Shown here piece after piece: positions 11,696 to 23,700 of a stretch of DNA of 64,000 bases. The translations under genes were made by a program, and so were the position numbers. The DNA is from Cyprinodon diabolis (Eukaryota; Chordata; Actinopteri; Cyprinodontiformes; Cyprinodontidae): assembly GCA_030533445.1 (NCBI GenBank), contig CM060070.1:21766001-21830000 (forward strand), given 5' to 3'. Position 1 is the stretch's first letter; each line of letters starts with the position of its first letter. The notes under the pieces are model-generated. The model was given only the letters and a program-made list of their open reading frames with translations, ran no database searches and had not been told where the DNA came from.

Positions 11696-13014
11696 ATCAA
11701 GAAACCAAAATTTTGAGATTTCAAACTATTAGATGCATTAATTTCTAGTATAACATTTTCAAATGTTTCCTAATTGAAATGCAAGCATATAACTATTTTT
11801 ATTGTATAATTTTTATTTTGTTATCTGAGGGGGCATCTATCTGTAGGCATTGCTTTAAAAAAAAGGAGAAACCTGCCACCTGTTGATCATAAAGGGACCT
11901 ACAACCATAAACCAACCAGAGTGGTCTTTCCACTGGCGATTAACTCTGATGAATATCTTAAAAAAGTAACATTAAAATGTAGCCAATGTTACATAAAATA
12001 GATCACTTCATAAAGATGGCTTTCCAACCCTTTGATTTCCTAAAAGGGAGAGCACACTGAAAAGTAAATTGTCTCACCAAAGATATTAAAAAGAAAGTTA
12101 TCAAATGTAGTTTCTCAGGGGTTGCTTTCTAAATTAATGTCTTTGCCGAATATTTGATGTTTAATCAGAGGCTTTGGAGTTGTATTTTCAAATATGAAAA
12201 TTGCTAGATTTCTGTTGATATTCAGCAAAGTCTAATATATGAAAACATTTGCCCGCAAAATTTAGATGACCTGTAATCACTCCCAAAATATTTTATGCAT
12301 TCAACCCAGTATATTAACAGGAATCCTTGTCATGACCACATATTAATAGATAAATGTAAAGGTATGGGTTCATAAGTCCTGACGATATTTCTCCAAAAGC
12401 ACAAAATACACCAAGATGTCATCAAATAAATACTATTACCATTAAGCAAGGCTGACAAGTTTTTATTTACATTTGTACATTTTACTTCTAAAAAGACTTT
12501 GATGTCACATATTAAACACAATTTTTAGCAATTTGTGCTACACTGAACTGGAGCAGAAAACTTTGTTGGTTTCCAGAGTGATAAAAGGAAGAAAAATCAG
12601 TGGGAATATCTTTTTTTTTTTTCAACAAGTCAGAATGACCCACAACTGAATGTAGGGAAAACTTGCACTCAAACTAAACCCCAGAAAAGAAACTTTTTCA
12701 ATTAAAACAATATCAAAAAGTATACTTACCTTCACCACCCAAAATAAAACAAAAAAACAAATCATAGCTACATTTCAGCTACCCAAGTTTGATGGTTACG
12801 TCTTCTTGTATAAAACAAAAGAATGCTCCAGTTCTACAAATGACCAGGGCTAAATACTCATGGAGATCTTGGGCAAAAAATAAGGTTTAAAAGGGAAATC
12901 CATCCTTAAATGTAAATTACTTTTCCCCCATTAGGACCAAACTATTTTTATTTGACATCTAAAGATACAAACACTCCAGTTGTTTTTTTTTTTCCATTTT
13001 AAGGGGAGCACATA

Positions 13015-14613
13015 CGTGGCAAAAAAAGTATTTAGTCAGCCACCAATAGTGCAAGTTCTCCCACTTAAAAAGATGTGAGAGGCCGGTAATTTTCATCATA
13101 GATATACCTCAACTATGAGAGACAAAATGAGAAAAAATAATCCAGAAAATCACATTGTCCGATTTTTAAAGAATTTGCAAAATATGGTGGAAAATAAGTA
13201 TTTGGTCAGTTACAAACAAGCAAGATTTCTGGCTCTCACAGACCTGCAACTTCTTCTGTAGGAGGCTCCTCTGTCCTCCAATCGTTACCTTCATTAATGG
13301 CACCTGTTTGAACCCGTTATCAGTATAAAAGACACCTGTCCACAACCTCAAACAGTCACACTCTAAACTCCACCATGGCCAAAACTAGGGAGCTGTCAAA
13401 GGACACCCGAAACAAAATTATAGACCTGCACCAGGCTGGGAAGTCTGAATCTGCAATAGGTAAACAGCTTGGTGTGAAGAAACCAACTGTGGGATCAATT
13501 ATTAGAAAATGGAAAACATACAAGACCACTGATAATCTTCCTCGATCTGGGGCTCCATGCAAGATCTCACCCCGTGGGGTCAAAATGATCACAAGAACGG
13601 TGAGTAAAAATCCCAGAACCACACGGGGGGACCTAGTGAATGACCTGCAGTGAGCTGGGACCAAAGTAACAAAGGCTACCATCAGTAACACACTACGCCG
13701 CCAGGGACTCAAATCCTGCAGTGCCAGACGTGTCCCCCTGCTTAAGCCAGTACATGTCAAGGCCCGTCTCAAGTTTGCTAGAGAGCATTTGGATGATCCA
13801 GACGATGACTGGGAGAATATCATATGGTCAGATGAAACCAAAATAGAATTTTTTGGTAAAAACTCTACTCGTCGTGTTTGGAGGAGAGAGAATGCTGAGT
13901 TGTATCCAAAAAACACCATACCTACAGTGAAGCATGGGGGTGGAAACATCATGCTTTGGGGCTGTTTTTCTGCTTAGGGACCAGGACGACTGATCCGTGT
14001 GAAGGAAAGAATGAATGGGGCCATGTATCGTCAAATTTTGAGTGAAAACCTCCTTCCATCAGCAAGGGCATTGAAGATGAAACGTGGCTGGGTCTTTCAG
14101 CATGACAATGATCCCAAACACACCGCCCGGGTAACGAAGGAGTGGCTTCGTAAGAAGCATTTCAAGGTCCTGGAGTGGCCTAGCCAGTCTCCAGATCTCA
14201 ACCCCATAGAAAATCTTTGGAGGGAGTTGAAAGTCCGTGTTGCCCAGCGACAGCAACAGAACATCACTGCTCTAGAGGAGATCTGCATGGAGGAATGGGC
14301 CAAAATACCAGCAACAGTGTGTGAAAACCTTGTGAAGACTTACAGAAAACGTTTGACCTCTGTCATTGCCAAGAAAGGGTATATAACAAAGTATTGAGAT
14401 TAACTTTTGTTATTGACCAAATACTTATTTTCCACCATATTTTGCAAATAAATTCTTTAAAAATCAGACAATGTGATTTTCTGGATTTTTTTTTCTCATT
14501 TTGTCTCTCATAGTTGAGGTATATCTATGATGAAAATTACCGGCCTCTCTCATCTTTTTAAGTGGGAGAACTTGCACTATTGGTGGCTGACTAAATACTT
14601 TTTTGCCCCACTG
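13015..14613 (+). mobile_element. Tc1-like transposon 1, in the zranb2 copy A 3' region
   Basis: A 1,599-bp element flanked by TA (13013-13014 and 14614-14615), with inverted repeats of about 200 bp. The right end is ACTTTTTTGCCCCACTG; the left end is degraded to CGTGGCAAAAAAAGT. Unit B has an intact empty site (CACATAGGTAATGAC at about 32579), so the insertion came after the copies separated. It ends 162 bp past the copy A stop codon, so it probably lies in that gene's 3' UTR, in the opposite orientation. Confidence 0.95.
13375..14397 (+). pseudogene. Tc1 transposase with two nonsense mutations
   Basis: One uninterrupted frame of 341 codons from MAKTREL to GYITKY, with a TGA at 13651-13653 and a TAG at 13975-13977 and no frameshift. 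The N-terminal paired-like helix-turn-helix is visible ([20 protein letters not shown]). The DD34E catalytic residues are all present: D in [10 protein letters not shown] in [10 protein letters not shown] and E in [12 protein letters not shown]. Cut-and-paste transposase needs full-length protein, so this copy is dead, but only through two point changes. Confidence 0.93.
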
Positions 14614-14775
14614 TAGGTAATGACAGGATGATTTCATATTGCCTGTTTTTCTTGATTAGAAGTAAGACTTAAGAGGTTACGACAATGAAGAGCATACTGA
14701 AGGTGTATGCTTCTGTGTTTGCAACAAGACATGCACTTCCACTAAACTTTACTGGTTTATGAGGCTGTAAGAAAG

Positions 14776-17700
14776 CTATTTCTTTTTAGAACTGGAGCCA
14801 GAGTGGGACGATCCAGACGAATGGCCACTGCGTCTGAAATCACACAAACATCATGGGAAGAACAACAAGGTCAGCAGAGTCAGCCTTTGGTAATTTATGT
14901 ATACTTCAAACAAATAAAATAAAAATCATCACACAATGGCAAAAAATGGGCATAAATTTGTAAATCTGATCTCCGATAAGCGATCCTTTAGAGGTCTAAT
15001 TATAATTAGTGCCACTGTGGTATTCCACAGAAACCCAAACCTTTCGGACGAACGTGATCTAGAGCGTCTTCGTTTTCTTCCTCCAGATGAAGACCTGGAG
15101 CGACTGCGCTTCCGTGTCCTCTCGGGTGAGGAGGATGGCGTGAGGGACCTCTTGTGGGGAGAGGAGCCCTTCCCAGACCTGGGGCTCGATCTTTTGGAGG
15201 AATACACCAAGCACTATGGTCAGTACAACTGAAACAGGCTCTCACAAGTGGGACTATTTATCAGACTTCTCTGCTTCAAGAGCACATATAGTGCATTTAT
15301 CCCAACTATACTCTTCATGCTTTGTTACAACCACAAACTTCCAGGTATTTTTCATTGTAATTTTAGGCAGCAGCCAGACACAAAGTCAGTCCCTTGTAAA
15401 AGGGGAACCCTGACTTTGTAAAAAAACAAAAAAAAAACAACGCAGTGGCACAGGCAGTATGTTTAGGATTCCTGTTTTAATTGATGTGCCACCTTTCAAT
15501 CAATCCAGGCATGTTAGTGATCCCTTTTTGTACTGAAATTAAAATGTCTTCCCCTGAAGGAGCGATCTACAACAACCTGTCAGAATTCTGCATCAGGAAA
15601 GCATAATACACATGGGAATCTTGCTTATTAAAAAAAAATGAAAAACTCTTCTAAAAGGCTCATATTTGCCAACGCAGACATGTTTACCCCAGAGTATTTA
15701 GACGGTAAAGCACACAATTCTATTTCTACAACCAAATAGCAGTAAATGATGGACAAAAAGCCTGCAGTTGTTCATCTTTTCAAAGGTCACTGATGCATCT
15801 TTTGTTTTGTCATGATTACATTGTTTGCTAATGTTTAGCATTGAAATTGTGTACTATTCCTAAAGTAAAAAGACAGTAAACTGTATCCAAGGTAGAGCGG
15901 CATGGGCTACAGGTATTCATTTACAGTCTTATTATATTTGTGATCAGGCTCGGGCTGGGAACGATTTTTGGCTCTGGCGTTTTTCCATCTAAACCAACAC
16001 ACCCCCTGAAGAAAAAAAAAAAGAAGCACAGTCTAACACATGCATCTCAAACTTGAGACACAATACGAACATACATTGTGGATTAACCGATCTATCTTCA
16101 AGCAACACACGACAACAATCACCAAGACTTCCTTCTATAATGCGGTTTTACTGGCTTTGGTTATTAACACGAACGTGACAGTGACTGGTGCTGCGTAAAG
16201 TCCACACTCACCACATCAGCAGAGTTGCCAGCAGTGTTGGGCACGTTACTTTGAAAAAGTAATTAGTTATAGTTACTAGTTACTTCTCCCAAAAAGTAAC
16301 TGAGTTACTAACTGAGTTACTCCACAATAAAAGTAACTAGTTACTAGTAAAAGTAACTATTGCGTTACTTTTGCGTTTCTCGCCCCCGTAACCCTCACCA
16401 ACCAGCCCCCACCTTCTCGCGGTGTGGGGGGGAAGTTTTTTAACAGGGCATTCAGATCTGGTGAAATTAATAACTGGGGATGTCTAATTCTGAAATCCTG
16501 TGTGTTTGGGTTGTTATAGATACTGCAACATCTATCTATCCATCTATCTATCTAGATCTATACTCTGTGTGTGACATAAAATATGGATCTCCATCCCTGC
16601 CACAAAGGCCATCAAATAATGTTTAAAATAAAAAATACAGTAGGTTGAAAAGGCAGAGTATCCATCCATCCATCCATCCATCCAGATTTCTCCCTTTCTT
16701 CATATAGGCTATCATTTGATCGTTCACGCTCTCCATAGTTCTCCTGTGGCACGAGCACAGGGCGACTGTTCCGCGCCTTTAGCGAGCATGCGCGTTTCCT
16801 GTCGCTTGCGCGGTGACTCGTGCCGCCTGCGCTGTGCGGAGATGCAGAGGAAACCGTTATGTGATGGGGAAACGCAGCTCGACGTAACACCGGTATTTCC
16901 ATCAGGAAAACGCTGTTTTGCTGCTGGATCCTCCTCACTCTCCATCTCTCTGTGTGTGCTGTACGTTAACACCCACCAGCAGAAACACCCACCTACCCAA
17001 CTGACAGACGGAATCTCACTATACATCAGCCATTCTCATCCTCCCCTCTCTCATGACAAGGCGCGCACCTCTGGATGACCTAAAAAATAATCTTTAATAT
17101 CTCTTAAACAAAAGTAGCACAAACAATATTTTTTTCTGCACAAATCTGCACTAACGTTGCACTAACCATTCAGTCTATTTGCAGAGTTTTTGGACGTGGG
17201 TGGGGTGTCAGCTTCACGCAGCTGCGCACGAGTCCTATCATGAAAAAAGGTTCATTGTGCGACCTGAGTAACGCGCAGTAACGAGGTGTCTGCAATGGTA
17301 ACTACGTTATAGTTACAGTCAAAGTAATTAGTTAGATTACTCGTTACTAAAACAAGGTAACGGCGTTAGTAACGCCGTTACTTTCAACGCCGTTAGTCCC
17401 ATCACTGGTTGCCAGATGTCACCGACTCACGTTTCCAGCCCCAAATTGTTCATAAACCGCCTGGAAATACGAAATCTCACCCAATTTGAACCAAAGTCTA
17501 TTGATCTCTCAGGCCATAAATCATAAATTTAAAAGAAAATTTTTTTACCCATAGACGTCCCATCCATAACGGCCAGACTGGGAAACATAGATTTTACAAA
17601 ATATTCAAACATAAATTCGCCAATTATGAAGGGAACATTGTAGTTTGGTTCAAAAGAAAGCATTTTAGCTTTAGTATAATTTAGTTTGTTGCAGGGATTT

Positions 17701-20700
17701 TACAGTTTAAAGAAACAGGATTTTACATTTTGAAGAAATTGAAAATTACACCTTATGCCACGCGTCACAAGGGTGTGCATGACAAGGAAGGGCTATATAC
17801 AGTATATATATATATATATATATATAGATATATATATATATCTAGAGATATATATATATCTAGATATATATACAGTGGGGCAAAAAAGTATTTAGTCAGC
17901 CACCAATAGTGCAAGTTCTCCCACTTAAAAAGTTGAGAGAGGCCGGTAATCTTCATCATAGATATACCTCAACTATGAGAGACAAAATGAGAAAAAAAAA
18001 ATCCAGAAAATCACATTGTCTAATTTTTAAAGAATTAATTTGCAAAATATGGTGGAAAATAAGTATTTGGTCAATAACAAAAGTTTATCTCAATACTTTG
18101 TTATACACCCTTTGTTGGCAATGACAGAGGTCAAACGTTTTCTGTAAGTCTTCACAAGGTTTTCACACACTGTTGCTGGTATTTTGGCCCATTCCTCCAT
18201 GCAGATCTCCTCTAGAGCAGTGATGTTCTGGGGCTGTCGCTGGGCAACACGGACTTTCAACTCCCTCCAAAGATTTTCTATGGGGTTGAGATCTGGAGAC
18301 TGGCTAAGCCACTCCAGGACCTTGAAATGCTTCTTACGAAGCTACTCCTTCGTTACCCGGGCGGTGTGTTTGGGATCATTGTCATGCTGAAAGACCCAGC
18401 CACGTTTCATCTTCAATGCCCTTGCTGATGGAAGGAGGTTTTCACTCAAAATTTGACGATACATGGCCCCATTCATTCTTTCCTTCACACGGATCAGTCG
18501 TCCTGGTCCTTTAGCAGAAAAACAGCCCCAAAGCATGATGTTTCCACCCCCATGCTTCACTGTAGGTATGGTGTTCTTTGGATGCAACTCAGCATTCTCT
18601 CTCCTCCAAACACGACGAGTAGAGTTTTTACCAAAAAGTTCTATTTTGGTTTCATCTGACCATATGATATTCTCCCAGTCATCGTCTGGATCATCCAAAT
18701 GCTCTCTAGAAAACTTGAGACGGGCCTTGACATGTACTGGCTTAAGCAGGGGGACACGTCTGGCACTGCAGGATTTGAGTCCCTGGCGGCGTAGTGTGTT
18801 ACTGCTGGTAGCCTTTGTTACTTTGGTCCCAGCTCTCTGCAGGTCATTCACTAGGTCCCCCCATGTGGTTCTGGGATTTTTACTCACCGTTCTTGTGATC
18901 ATTTTGACCCCACGGGGTGAGATCTTGCGTGGAGCCCCAGATCGAGGAAGATTATCAGTGGTCTTGTATGTTTTCCAGTTTATAATAATTGATCCCACAG
19001 TTGATTTCTTCACACCAAGCTGTTTACCTATTGCAAATTCAGACTTCCCAGCCTGGTGCAGGTCTATAATTTTGTTTCGGGTGTTCTTTGACAGCTCTCT
19101 AGTTTTGGCCATGGTGGAGTTTAGAGTGTGACTGTTTGAGGTTGTGGACAGGTGTCTTTTATACTGATAACGGGTTCAAACAGGTGCCATTAATGAAGGT
19201 AGCGAGTGGAGGACAGAGGAGCCTCTTACAGAAGAAGTTACAGGTCTGTGAGAGCCAGAAATCTTGCTTGTTTGTAACTGACCAAATACTTATTTTCCAC
19301 CATATTTTGCAAATAAATTCTTTAAAAATCAGACAATGTGATTTTCTGGATTTTTTTTTTCTCATTTTGTCTCTCATAGTTGAGGTATATCTATGAGGAA
19401 AATATCCAGCCTCTCTCATCTTTTTGAGTGGGAGAACTTGCACTATTGGTGGCTGACTAAATACTTTTTTGCCCCACTGTATATCTAGATATATATATCT
19501 AGATATATATATCTATATCTATCACAGATTACCATTCCAAGCCTGTTTGTGATAACGTTTCAGATTTTCACCCTCTCATTTATCTAGCTACAACATTCAC
19601 TGACCTGCTCTTACAATTTCAGAAGACATCTGACACAACTTAACCAAGAGCCAGCCTGACCGCGTCCCCCCTTAATCTTCCTATGCCTATGGAAAGCATG
19701 GCTTCAATGTTGCTTAGTCTGATGCTGCCATGAAACTTTATAAATATATTTCGCTTAAGGTTTAATGATCCCGCAAAAAGGCTTATTAAATGCCTTAGGT
19801 AATGTTGGGGTTCTCTAGGTCTCTGCTAAAACTTTTCTACACCTTTACTTTTCAGATCTTTGCTTGTGGAGTCATCTTGCAGCTGGCATTAAGACAAACA
19901 TATGCCGCACTCTCAAATCTGCATGATTTCCTACAGGATCCATCCAAAAAAAAAAAAAAAAAAAACAGTAAAAGAACAAAAAAAAAAAAACAGTAAAAGA
20001 ACAAAATCAACTTGAAACTGACCCTTTTCCTCCACCTGATAAGAGCAACCCTACAGCATCATGCCTACATAGCTACAGTCTGTTAACGATGGAAATATTT
20101 CTGTAGTTTCCTTTAATGCATATTTTCAGCTTTTTCAAAAGAAAAAAACAAATAAAAATAATATGCTGTAAACTATATATTAAAAGATTCAATTCCAACA
20201 GTTTGATGAACTCCATTTAATATTGAAAACATTTGGAATGGCATGAAAGAAGAAAACAAGTGCAGGCACTATTAAAAAGTTTTCTGTTTGTTAAAACATC
20301 TGAACAGCATAGATCATATTGGGTCTACCTCGCAAAGATCTATGACTTTGTGCTGGCCCATAACAAAATAATCCCAGTAAAACATTTACGTTTATGGTTG
20401 TAACATGACATGGCAAAAAGTTTAGAAGGTGTGAATATTTTGGCAATGCACTGCGACTGTAAAATTAGCAGTGCTGTTGATTACCAGATGCCTTTTTGCT
20501 TACTGACTACAAGCTAATTTGTAACTAGACATCACTCTGGGGAGGTTTGATAAATAGCCCACATGTTGATATGGACATTTGGGCCAAAGGAGACATAAAT
20601 ACAACAAAACTAACCAAACCAGATAACATTTCAATAAAAAGTTAATCTCTTCTCACTTTTTTTCAACTTTCAATCCTTTGTCTATTTTGTATCTTGTTGA

Positions 20701-23700
20701 CAATTTAAAATAATTTAGTAGTCCTTTAAAATGTTTATTTGTCATGTACCTGGCATTTGTGATTCTGACATATCATACATCAGCTGAGAGAACAAAGTGA
20801 AATCTTATAAAACTTCTCTTTGGTAGTAAGGCTGTTCTGGAACATTCTAACCACACATACGCTCTCTCTCTCTAAAGGGAGAGAGTGCATGTCACCTCAT
20901 TCACCTGGAGCGAGATCTCGAACGAGATCCAGATCTGGAACTGGAAGAACTTCTAGAACGGGACCTGAAAGACAGACAAAGCAAAAAAACCTTTCCAATA
21001 TTTTTTAAACTTAGAAGATAATATAGGACTTTATTGATGTCACAACAGAGAAATTCAATTGTTACATCAGCTCTAGTAAAAGGTGAAAAAATACAATACT
21101 TCAATATTTAATGCAACTTAATCCTATTTAAAGTAAAGTACTATAGAGAGAAAGAAAGCTACCTCATGAATTGTTAATTTAAAATGAATTGTGAATATAA
21201 ATCTACAGAAAGCCCTTGAACTGATAAAAAATTATTTTTCTGAGTCACACACATTTGGAAGTGGCTACTAATAGAGAGCTGCCTACACACACACCCTTTG
21301 TTGCTAATGGGAAGGGGATGAAAATAAAAAGGGAGAAACAACATATCATTTAAAGGAAATTGTTTGATGCTGTTCATTTATTCAAATCAAAAGGTAGGTT
21401 GAGCTGATACTGACATTTTGCCTGGAGTTACCCTTGACCTGTACCCTTTTACCTGGACCTCGACCGAGAGCTGGAGCTAGAAGAGCGCGAGGAAGAGCGT
21501 GAAGAGCCAGATTGGCTGCCGCTCTTCTTGGCTGGCTTTTCTTCCTCATCACTGGCAATGAGATCATACTTTGACAGATCCCCATCTTCATCATCCTCAT
21601 CGTCCTGCGAATACATGACTTTAATATCGGCTATTTCTGCATACAAGAAGTTATTAGAACTTCTAATCAACGGGCTTACATCAAGCTTGTATTTAGACAG
21701 GTCACCATCTTCGTCATCATCTTCCTCCTCTTCTTCCTCCTCCTCCTCCGGATCATCTTTTGGTACTTCTTTCTTTTCAGGTTCTTTTGCTGAACTTGAG
21801 CTGTTGCTCTTTCCACGATATTTTTTCTTTTTTCGACCAAACTGCAGGATATGGAAATAAAATCCTCTTAAGAAAAATCCCACACTAAATCCAATTTATC
21901 TAATTCAAAATAAGACTAATAAGAAAAAAAATATATACAAAAGAAATGGCATGATAATCTCCAAGTTTAAGCTAGAACTCACCTCATCATATTCCCCATC
22001 AGATTCCTCCCGTTCTATGTATTCCACATTTTCCCTTTCATTGAAACCTCCACCATAACCTGTCAATAAATAGAGAGATTAATTAATCTTAGCCCACAAT
22101 ATGCAACCCTGCTAGAGTATTCTCACATTTGTCACATTACAGCAAGAGTCTTTAATGCAAGTTGCAGGTTCTGTAAAACAAAATGAGCTCAAAGTAGAAG
22201 GAAACGACCCAAGATTTGCTATATTTGGAACAGGACTTTAATCATCCACATCATTTTGGGTAATCCTCGCCTATTTTGCATACCCAAATGGAAAAGCAAA
22301 TAACTTAGGAACTGTAAGCCCAACACCCTCTGGTTTTGGTGACAGAACACAGACCAAGCTGCATCAGTTCAAACATGACTCAAAGTTGTTTTTTTTTATT
22401 CTCAGAAATGATATGTCTTTCTTGAACAGCAGTAATTTAAGACATTGTTGAGAAAAGGTAGATCTCATTGTATTAAATTTGTTCTACATCATGTCAACCA
22501 CAAATGCAGAAAATTTCAGACATCTAGCTATAACAGTTCCAGAGCTGTGGGGTTTTGAGCTTTTGGTGTCAGCTTGGAGCGGCAATGGCTCCACCCACTG
22601 GTGTCTGTGTTTCTAACATAAACCTTTAATGCGGTACCCCTTTAAATATTCTACACACATTTGGGCTTGTTCGAAAGCTTATTTCATTGGCTACAAAGCC
22701 CAAGACCCTAGATGGTCTTATCCAATAACAACAGAGATTAAAATGTCAATCATATCTTGCGTCACTGGCTGACAGGAAGTGAATCGGAGGTGAGACTTTG
22801 GGGACTATATCTCGCTTAAATCATTTTATAAAAATATGCAGACACTGGTGTGAAGAAGACGATGTAAAGAACCATACCAAACATCACGAGATAACAACTG
22901 AGGAAATTAGTATTAGAAGTAAATATTAGCAAGATGTTGAGAATAAGCTATGACCACCTTTCTGATGTCAGCAACCGGGCGTTAGCAGCAATTTTCTCAT
23001 CATGGAATATTTTTATTACTAATATGCTGAAATACTTTTTATCTATAGACCCTTATGGACGAATGGAGTATAAACAATTGAAGATTGGATTTATAAAACG
23101 GCTTCTGGATGCCTTCAAAGGTATGTAGCTTTGGCTGCTTTGTTTACATTTTGACATACTGCTATATCTGTTTTAATCGCACTTTGGTGTGTCCATAAAA
23201 TTATCTTAGTGGTTGAATTGTGGAGAATCTAAGCTTTCCAATGATGTCTAACATGTCTATATTGGTAAAAATGTTACCAGTGGAATTTTATGCATTGTGA
23301 ATTATTACCCCACTTAAAACCACTTTGAGAGATTAAAACTGACATTTCCGTAGGTTCCTCATCGATTCAGGCTGCACAAAAGGCTTCACTGCAAAGAGCT
23401 AGAATTCACTTGGATGTGCAAGTCTAACAGAAACCCTACAGTAAAGCAAAAATTTTGCTCTACAAAGTGATGTGATGGGAGATTGGGATGTGCGTCAACC
23501 ATCTAATGAGAGAAAAAGCTTGAAAACCATGTATCCCTTTCCCTCCACTTCAAATCAATTAGCTTCATTGTTTTTATCCATTATGTGAAATCTCAGATTA
23601 AATAACTTATTGCTGTAATATGACAAAAAAAAGAGAAACTCTAGCGGGTATGAGTACATTGGTATATATAAAGCTAATCCTGAACTAAAAAATGCATCCG

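Noticed and set aside
14936..15232. 98-codon plus-strand frame, and its twin at 32905-33201
   Set aside because: It is antisense to zranb2 exon 9; the RS-rich coding strand explains the open frame.
15006..15245. Alternative frame for zranb2 exon 9 using the acceptor TTTCAG at about 15230
   Set aside because: It has a better pyrimidine tract, but it puts the exon in a non-RS frame and loses the conserved C-terminus. The acceptor before 15190 keeps the frame to the SGSSSKKK end.
16716..17078. 120-codon frame in the hAT element
   Set aside because: It lies in non-autonomous element sequence and shows no transposase or zinc-finger motif.
15191..20904. miR-186-like hairpin in zranb2 intron 8
   Set aside because: The mammalian intron hosts miR-186, but no matching mature sequence was seen on reading either copy.
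21528..21860. Serine-rich 110-codon plus-strand frame, and its twin at 38011
   Set aside because: It is the antisense of the acidic exons 6 and 7 of zranb2 and ignores their splice sites.
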